Shown here: positions 43,987 through 50,490 of the stretch, piece by piece
Position numbering within the stretch: the first letter of the stretch is position 1
How the letters are laid out: every line of letters starts with the position of its first letter
Origin: Mycobacterium sp.
GTDB lineage: Bacteria; Actinomycetota; Actinomycetes; Mycobacteriales; Mycobacteriaceae
Direction of reading: 5' to 3'
DNA length: 50,490 nt
Assembly (NCBI GenBank): GCA_023264735.1
Contig: JAHFVD010000039.1
Location: 1 to 50,490, forward strand
Notes under the pieces: model-generated
The model's database searches: none
What the model saw: the letters and a program-made list of their open reading frames with translations, nothing else
What the model was told of the DNA's origin: nothing
Made by a program: the position numbers and the translations under genes

Positions 43987-45546
43987 ATGAGCGACATCAT
44001 CGATCCGCCCGCTACGGCGAGCACCGAGACCGTCCAGCGGCTCAAGCCCAATGCCGTCGGGCTGATCGGCGTTCTGTTCATGGCCGTCGCCACCGCCGCA
44101 CCGATCACCGCGATGGTCGGCAATGTGCCGATCGCGGTCGGATTCGGCAATGGCATCTACGCCCCCGCCGGGTACTTCGTCGCCACCATCGTGTTGACGC
44201 TGTTCGCGATCGGCTACGCGGCAATGAGCAAGCACATCACCGCAACCGGCGCGTTCTATGGCTACATCTCGCACGGCCTCGGCCGCATCGTCGGACTCGG
44301 CGCCGGCTTCCTGACGGCCATGGCCTATATGGTGTTCGAGGCCTCGCTGATCGGGATCTTCGCCTTCTTCGGTAATGACACGTTCAATTCCCTTTTCCAC
44401 GTGAACATCCCGTGGATCGTGTTCGCGATCGCGATGCTCGCGATCAACGCCCTGCTCACCTACTTCGACATCAACGTCGCCGCCCGGGTGCTCGGGGTGT
44501 TCCTGATCACCGAGATCGTCATGCTCTCGCTGATGGCGCTGTCGGTGCTGTTCACCGGCGGCGGTCCACAAGGCTGGTCGTGGGGATCGCTCAACCCGCT
44601 CAACGCATTTCAGAACCTCTCCGGCGCGGTCGCCGGCGCCGACGGCAGCATGATCACCGTGGCCGGCTCGGCAGGAATCGGCCTGTTCTTCGCGTTCTGG
44701 TCCTGGGTCGGCTTCGAGTCGAGCGCGATGTACGGCGAAGAGTCCAAAAACCCAAAGAAGATCATCCCGATCGCAGTCATCAGCTCGGTGATCGGGATCG
44801 GCGTGTTCTACGTCATCATCTCCTGGCTCGCGATCGTGGGCACCGGACCGGAGAATGCCGTTGCGCTGGCGCAGGATTCGACGACGGCCGGTGACATCTT
44901 CTTCGGCCCGGTCGGTGCACACCTGGGCACCTGGGCGGTCGATCTGTTCAAGATCCTGCTGATGACCGGCTCGTTCGCCTGCGGTATGGCGTTCCACAAC
45001 TGCGCCGCCCGGTACATCTACGCGATCGGCCGGGAGAACGTCATCCCCGGGATGCGCAAGACGCTCGGTGCCACCCATCCGTCGCACGGCTCCCCGCACA
45101 TCGCCGGTTTCGTGCAGACGGGTTTCGCCACCGTCGTGGTGCTGTTCTTCGCGCTGACCGGTCGTGACCCCTACACCGGGCTGTACGGACTGATGGCACT
45201 GCTCGGCACCACCGCGATCCTGCTCGTGCAGGCGCTGGCCGCGTTCGCGGTGATCGCCTACTTCCACGTCGGCAAGAATCACCCCGAGACGGCCAACTGG
45301 TTCCGTACCTTCCTTGCACCACTGCTGGGCGGGCTCGGCATGCTCTACGTGATCTACCTGCTGGGCAAGAACGCGTCGTTCGCGGCAGGCACCGCCGCCT
45401 CCGACTGGGTCTTCACCTCGATCCCGTATGTGGTCGCAGTGGTCGGCATCGGTGGCATCCTTTTGGCGGTGGTTCTGAAATACAAGTCGCCACAGCGCTA
45501 TTCGGAACTGGGCCGGACGGTGCTCGAGGAGGCACACGAGCGGTAG
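43987..45546 (+). CDS. APC-superfamily amino acid/amine permease
   Basis: A 519-residue permease from ATG 43987 with about 12 transmembrane helices. Family marks: the opening LKPNAVGLIGVLFMAVATAAPITAMVGNVP, TGAFYGYISHGLGRIVG, and FWSWVGFESSAMYGEESKNPKKIIP. The longer frame upstream from 43843 is untypical sequence and is rejected. It imports an amino acid or amine; given the neighbours, the cargo is probably an amino alcohol such as ethanolamine or hydroxylysine (inference). It is followed after 46 bases by the class-III PLP enzyme gene. Confidence 0.9.
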   Translation: MSDIIDPPATASTETVQRLKPNAVGLIGVLFMAVATAAPITAMVGNVPIAVGFGNGIYAPAGYFVATIVLTLFAIGYAAMSKHITATGAFYGYISHGLGRIVGLGAGFLTAMAYMVFEASLIGIFAFFGNDTFNSLFHVNIPWIVFAIAMLAINALLTYFDINVAARVLGVFLITEIVMLSLMALSVLFTGGGPQGWSWGSLNPLNAFQNLSGAVAGADGSMITVAGSAGIGLFFAFWSWVGFESSAMYGEESKNPKKIIPIAVISSVIGIGVFYVIISWLAIVGTGPENAVALAQDSTTAGDIFFGPVGAHLGTWAVDLFKILLMTGSFACGMAFHNCAARYIYAIGRENVIPGMRKTLGATHPSHGSPHIAGFVQTGFATVVVLFFALTGRDPYTGLYGLMALLGTTAILLVQALAAFAVIAYFHVGKNHPETANWFRTFLAPLLGGLGMLYVIYLLGKNASFAAGTAASDWVFTSIPYVVAVVGIGGILLAVVLKYKSPQRYSELGRTVLEEAHER

Positions 45547-45592
45547 CGAATGCAGTCACGGGTCGCGTCAACGAGGCGAAGGAATAGCAGCT

Positions 45593-46912
45593 ATGAGTTT
45601 CTCGAACATCATGGATTCCAACAGCTATTCCGCGGATCACCCGGTCGATCCCGCCACCGAATCGTTGATCGCGGCCCGCGACCGCATGCTGGGCCCGGCG
45701 TACCGGCTGTTCTATCAACGGCCGGTGCACCTGGTTCGCGGCGAGGGCACCCGGCTCTACGACGCCGACGGCGCTTGCTATCTCGACGCCTACAACAACG
45801 TCGCCAGCGTCGGCCACTGTCACCCGCACGTGGTGGAGGCCGTCAGCAGGCAACTGTCCACCCTCAACACTCACACCCGCTATCTGCACGGCGGCATCGT
45901 CGACTACAGCCAGCGGCTGCTCGACACGATGCCCGAGCAGATCGATCAGGTGATGTACGCCTGCACCGGCTCAGAAGTGAACGACCTGGCCCTGCGGGTC
46001 GCCGAAATGCACACGGGAGCAACGGGTGTCATCGTCACCAGCGACGCCTACCACGGCAACACCGCCGCCGTCACCGCGATCTCGCCATCCATCGGCGGAG
46101 CGACGGCCCTCGGTGAAAACGTCCGGGCGATCCCCCCGCCGGACAGCTACCGGGTCCCGGCAGGCGAGCTGGCCGCGAAGTTCACCGACGACGTCGTCGC
46201 CGCCATCGCCGACCTGGAGTCCGCCGGCGTCGGGTTTTCCGCCCTGATCGTGGACACCATCTTCTCCTCCGACGGCATCTACCCCGACCCCTCGGTGCTG
46301 GCCCCCGCGGTGGCGGCGGTGCACCGCGCGGGCGGGGTGTTCATCGCCGACGAGGTCCAACCCGGATTCGCCCGCACGGGCGAGGCGATGTGGGGCTTCC
46401 TGCGCCACGGCGTCGTCCCCGACCTGGTGACCATGGGCAAGCCGATGGGCAACGGCCTGCCGATCGCGGCGATGGCGGCCCGCTCCGACATCCTCGACGC
46501 CTTCGCCCGCGGCGTGCCGTACTTCAACACCTTCGGCGGCAACCCGGTGACAGTCGCCGCCGCCGCAGCCGTGCTCGACGTCATCGAGGACGAGAAACTG
46601 ATGCGCAACGCCGGCGAGGTAGGCACCCAATTGCGCACCGAACTGGCCGCCCTCGGTGCGGAGCATCCACGCATCGGCGATGTCCGCGGCACCGGCCTCT
46701 ACGTCGGCGTCGAGGTCATCTCCGACACCGGCGCACCGGATCGGGCCGGCGCCAGGGCACTGGTCAACGCCATGCGGGAGCGGCGGGTGCTGATCTCGGT
46801 GTGCGGCAGGGACGGCAATGTGCTGAAGATCCGCCCGCCGCTGGTGTTCTCGAGTTCCGACGTCGACTGGTTCTGCACCGAGTTCGCTGCGGTTATCGCT
46901 TCGCCGTTCTAA
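45593..46912 (+). CDS. Class-III PLP enzyme, phospho-lyase-like
   Basis: A 439-residue protein. PLP Lys is in LVTMGKPMGNGLPIAAM; the Asp for the pyridine nitrogen is in FIADEVQPGF; the phosphate site is in YACTGSEVNDLALR. The pieces NNVASVGHCHPHVV, LNTHTRYLHGGIVDYSQRL, YFNTFGGNPV and NVLKIRPPLVF are strikingly like human ETNPPL/PHYKPL (AGXT2L1/2), which split phosphoethanolamine or phosphohydroxylysine into an aldehyde, ammonia and phosphate. A plain aminotransferase is the alternative. The adjacent kinase favours the phospho-lyase reading. Confidence 0.82.
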   Translation: MSFSNIMDSNSYSADHPVDPATESLIAARDRMLGPAYRLFYQRPVHLVRGEGTRLYDADGACYLDAYNNVASVGHCHPHVVEAVSRQLSTLNTHTRYLHGGIVDYSQRLLDTMPEQIDQVMYACTGSEVNDLALRVAEMHTGATGVIVTSDAYHGNTAAVTAISPSIGGATALGENVRAIPPPDSYRVPAGELAAKFTDDVVAAIADLESAGVGFSALIVDTIFSSDGIYPDPSVLAPAVAAVHRAGGVFIADEVQPGFARTGEAMWGFLRHGVVPDLVTMGKPMGNGLPIAAMAARSDILDAFARGVPYFNTFGGNPVTVAAAAAVLDVIEDEKLMRNAGEVGTQLRTELAALGAEHPRIGDVRGTGLYVGVEVISDTGAPDRAGARALVNAMRERRVLISVCGRDGNVLKIRPPLVFSSSDVDWFCTEFAAVIASPF

Positions 46913-46940
46913 CGAGAGCATCCTCGGGCACACTGGAACC

Positions 46941-47189
46941 GTGGCATCAGACAACGAAACGCTCGCGCGCATCCACGACCTGGTGGCCCAGGAGCGCGAA
47001 CTGCGTGAACGCTTGGTACATCGTCAGATCGACGAGTCGGAGGAGAACGCGCGCCTGCGGGCGATCGAGGTCGAGCTGGACCAGTGTTGGGACCTGCTTC
47101 GCCAGCGTCGGGCACTGCGGGAGACCGGCGGCAATCCCAGCGACGCCAGCGTGCGCCCCGGTGACGAAGTCGAGGGCTACCTCAGCTGA
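46941..47189 (+). CDS. DUF2630 family small protein
   Basis: An 82-residue protein from GTG 46941. The helical, charged pattern IHDLVAQERELRERLVHRQIDESEENARLRAIEVELDQCWDLLRQRRALRE (given as one family block) matches DUF2630, a small actinobacterial family of unknown function; I recall Rv0898c, close to gltA2 in M. tuberculosis, as a member. It converges on the MarR gene with an 8-base overlap of coding ends. Confidence 0.85.
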   Translation: MASDNETLARIHDLVAQERELRERLVHRQIDESEENARLRAIEVELDQCWDLLRQRRALRETGGNPSDASVRPGDEVEGYLS

Positions 47190-47598
47190 TCAGGCGCGCC
47201 AGGATCCTGCGCAACGCCTGAAGATCCTGTTCGTCCAGCGCGGCCAGCGCCGCGGGGGCGGGGTCGTCGGTGTCGTCGAGCACGGCGATGACGTCGCGGC
47301 CCGCCTCGGTCAGCGACACCAGCTTGCAGCGCCGGTTGTCCGGATGGGGCTGTCGGTCCACCAGGCCGCGCGCCTCCAGATCGTTGACCGCCACCGTTGC
47401 GGCCGGGGCGTCGATCGTCGCCGCCTCGGCGACCTCCTTGACCGTCATCGGTTGTGACGCGAGCCTGCGCAGGATCCGAATCCTGCTGAACGGCAAGCCG
47501 GTTCGATCCACGACAGCGCGGCGCCAGCCGTCCTTGTTGTCCAGTACCAGGCTCGACATCGATCGCCACACCTGATCGGCCACCGGATTATCCGACAT
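47182..47598 (-). CDS. MarR-family regulator
   Basis: A 138-residue winged-helix regulator: LPFSRIRILRRLASQPMTVKEVAEAATIDAPAATVAVNDLEARGLVDRQPHPDNRRCKLVSLT (helices and wing, read in parts). It binds as a dimer. The gene overlaps the upstream MFS gene by 11 bases, so both come from one mRNA. A palindrome near the MFS start is the likely operator, and the regulator would be released by the exported compound. Confidence 0.9.
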   Translation of the reverse strand: MSDNPVADQVWRSMSSLVLDNKDGWRRAVVDRTGLPFSRIRILRRLASQPMTVKEVAEAATIDAPAATVAVNDLEARGLVDRQPHPDNRRCKLVSLTEAGRDVIAVLDDTDDPAPAALAALDEQDLQALRRILARLIS

Positions 47599-49039
47599 GG
47601 GCGGCCCCGATTCTTCTGTCCTCGATCAGCGGGGCCAGCTTTTGCGCGGACACCGTGGCGCGGCCCGACGTGGAGACGACGGCCAGCAGGGTGATCACCA
47701 GACCCACCCCGATGCTGACCCACCACAGCGGCCGGGCTGCCGACGTGAAGTCCGCCCCGGCGACCGCCAGTGCCGAGCCGGCGATCGAACCGCACAGTGC
47801 CACACCGATACTCACCCCGACCTGCCTGCTGGTCGAGGTCACCGCCGATGCGGCACCGGCCCGGTCACGCGGCATCCCGCTCACCGCGGCGTTGGTGATC
47901 GGCGCGTTGACCATGCCGAAGCCGATGCCGTACACGGTGAAGATCACCAGCAGCTCCCAGATCGGGGTGGTGGCGTTCAGGAACGTCAGCATCACCGACG
48001 CGGCGGTGATCAGGATTCCCGACACCAGCAGCGACGGGCGGGCGCCGAAGCGCCCGACCAGCCGGCCCGACAGCGGCGAGAAGAACAGGGCGCCGATCGC
48101 GATCGGCAGGTAGATCAGGCCGGTGTGGGCGGCCGAGTAGCCGCGCTCGCCCTGCAGATAGAGCGACATCATGAACAGGAAGGCCCCCCAGGCGGCGAAG
48201 GCGCACACGGCAGTGACCGTAGCCGACGAGAACGGGATGCTGCGGAAGAACCGCAGATCGATGAAGGGATCGTGGCGGCGGGACTCGTAGCGCAGGAATG
48301 CCACCAGGGCCAGCGCCGCGCCCGCGGCGATCGCGAGGATGCGCGGGTTCGTCCAGCCCAGCCCCGGCGCCTCGATGAGCACGAACACCACGCCGAACAG
48401 CGCCAGCACGGCCAGCAGCTGGCCGACCGGATCGATATCGCGCATGGTGGCCGACTTGCTCTCGGGAACGAAGATCGCGGTGAGGATGATCGCCGCCGCG
48501 CAGATCGGCAGGTTGATCCAGAACACCGCGCGCCAGCTGATCGCCTGGATCAGGAAACCACCCACGATGGGACCGAGCGCCATCGAGATGCCGACCACCG
48601 CACCCCACAGGCCCAGCGCGCGGGCACGCTCCACCCGTCCGACGAAGATCTGCGAAATAATCGACAGTGCAACGGGATTCATCATCGAGCCGCCGAGGCC
48701 CTGGATCAGCCGAGCGCCGATCAGCGTGTCGATGTCCGGCGCCAGACTGCACAGCAGTGAGCCCAGCGCGAAGGCGGCCAGGCCGATCTGGAACACCCGC
48801 CGGCGGCCGAACCGGTCACCGGTCGCACCCGACAGCATCAGCAGCGACGCGAGGACCAGGGTGTAGATGTCGATGACCCATTGCATCTGCGAGGGCGTGG
48901 CGTGCAGGTCCGTGCGGATCTCGGGGATCGCGACGTTCACGATCGTCGCGTCCATCGACACGATCAGCAGGCTCAGGCAGCAGGTCGCCAAGATGACGGT
49001 CTTGCGCCGCGCGCTGAGCTCACTGACAGTTGTAATCAC
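47588..49039 (-). CDS. MFS drug-efflux transporter (DHA2/EmrB type)
   Basis: A 483-residue transporter with 14 predicted helices. Motifs: SMDATIVNVAIPEI (the DHA2 antiporter start), the motif-A loop GATGDRFGRRRVFQIGL, and LWGAVVGISMALGPIVGGFLI (motif C). It exports drugs or toxic compounds by proton exchange. GTG 49039 is the start, probably at the mRNA 5' end. The following MarR gene overlaps it by 11 bases. Confidence 0.9.
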   Translation of the reverse strand: MITTVSELSARRKTVILATCCLSLLIVSMDATIVNVAIPEIRTDLHATPSQMQWVIDIYTLVLASLLMLSGATGDRFGRRRVFQIGLAAFALGSLLCSLAPDIDTLIGARLIQGLGGSMMNPVALSIISQIFVGRVERARALGLWGAVVGISMALGPIVGGFLIQAISWRAVFWINLPICAAAIILTAIFVPESKSATMRDIDPVGQLLAVLALFGVVFVLIEAPGLGWTNPRILAIAAGAALALVAFLRYESRRHDPFIDLRFFRSIPFSSATVTAVCAFAAWGAFLFMMSLYLQGERGYSAAHTGLIYLPIAIGALFFSPLSGRLVGRFGARPSLLVSGILITAASVMLTFLNATTPIWELLVIFTVYGIGFGMVNAPITNAAVSGMPRDRAGAASAVTSTSRQVGVSIGVALCGSIAGSALAVAGADFTSAARPLWWVSIGVGLVITLLAVVSTSGRATVSAQKLAPLIEDRRIGAAHVG

Positions 49040-49075
49040 ACAACCATTGTGAAACTACAACTGTTTAAAGGTCAA
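49026..49075 (-). promoter_or_regulatory. Promoter and MarR operator of the MFS-MarR operon
   Basis: On the minus strand, a -35 TTGACC (49070-49075) and a -10-like CACAAT (49046-49051), 18 bases apart, would start transcription at about 49039, the GTG itself, so the mRNA may be leaderless. A perfect 9-bp inverted pair, ACAGTTGTA 49026-49034 and TACAACTGT 49056-49064, brackets the -10 and start. A smaller pair, TCACA 49036-49040 and TGTGA 49048-49052, lies inside. Confidence 0.7.
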
Positions 49076-49106
49076 GCTGCTGTGGCCCAGCAGACACAAA
49101 TGGAAA

Positions 49107-50402
<1,296 letters not shown>

Positions 50403-50490
50403 AGGAACCCCTTCTGAGCTCTTCGACGCCGGCGGAGGCGTCCGTACTAGGTGAAGGTAGTCGTTATTCTGCCGCCCCGCCCGCGGGGGG

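Noticed and set aside
43960..45537. Long minus-strand frame opposite the permease gene
   Set aside because: Its charged, repeat-like translation is the reverse complement of a membrane protein; no ribosome site or family.

Overview
The window is GC-rich DNA from a mycobacterium, most likely a rapid-growing Mycolicibacterium-type species. The main evidence is gene content and order. The blocks thiolase/carotenoid oxygenase, ctpE with its neighbours, echA6, accD3, prrA/prrB and gltA2 follow, from memory, the Rv0896-Rv0914 neighbourhood of M. tuberculosis. A devR/devS (dosR/dosS) pair and many GTG starts fit too. All family names here come from reading translations and motifs; no search was run.

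Layout. (1) 1-4739: right-hand end of an integrated phage-like element. It holds the C-terminus of a replication-type protein, a zinc-knuckle protein, a scaffold-like protein, an HK97-type major capsid protein, a strong hairpin, two small minus-strand genes, and a plus-strand cassette of an ImmA/IrrE metallopeptidase and a two-helix membrane protein. It ends at a tRNA 3' fragment (T arm plus acceptor strand), a probable attachment site. (2) 4788-12434: a secreted repetitive protein, a diguanylate cyclase, a GAF-ANTAR regulator, an overlapping thiolase/carotenoid oxygenase/double-HxlR operon, and an LpqN-like lipoprotein. (3) 12502-18561: an Hsp20 gene under a perfect CIRCE operator, a GNAT/membrane-protein pair, an ABC-F remnant, a cupin, a frameshifted DUF849/BKACE gene, a potassium channel with two RCK units, and a YihY-like membrane protein. 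(4) 18563-22314: a decayed amidohydrolase, then devR/devS with a well-placed Dos box, and two small genes.

(5) 22320-30331: one minus-strand run echA6, metallo-beta-lactamase-fold hydrolase, serine-hydrolase lipoprotein, ctpE, and an Rv0909/Rv0910-type antitoxin/toxin pair, with accD3 divergent. (6) 30328-37390: a TetR regulator and acyl-CoA dehydrogenase sharing two palindromic operators, a Nudix-type regulator, a phosphoribosyltransferase and a heterodimeric ABC exporter. (7) 37577-39620: prrA/prrB. (8) 39856-46912: an SDR, an FKBP prolyl isomerase with a 31-bp duplication at its 3' end, and a GntR-controlled locus (kinase, SDR, regulator, APC permease, class-III PLP enzyme). The PLP enzyme closely resembles the ethanolamine-phosphate/phosphohydroxylysine phospho-lyases, so the locus looks like a 'phosphorylate, then eliminate' amino-alcohol pathway. 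(9) 46941-50402: a DUF2630 protein, a MarR/MFS operon with a palindromic operator, and citrate synthase gltA2.

The best candidates for undescribed biology are the ImmA plus membrane-protein cassette at the element border, the kinase/phospho-lyase locus with its shared promoter, and the duplicated HxlR regulator. Several neighbouring genes are decaying (ABC-F, BKACE, amidohydrolase).
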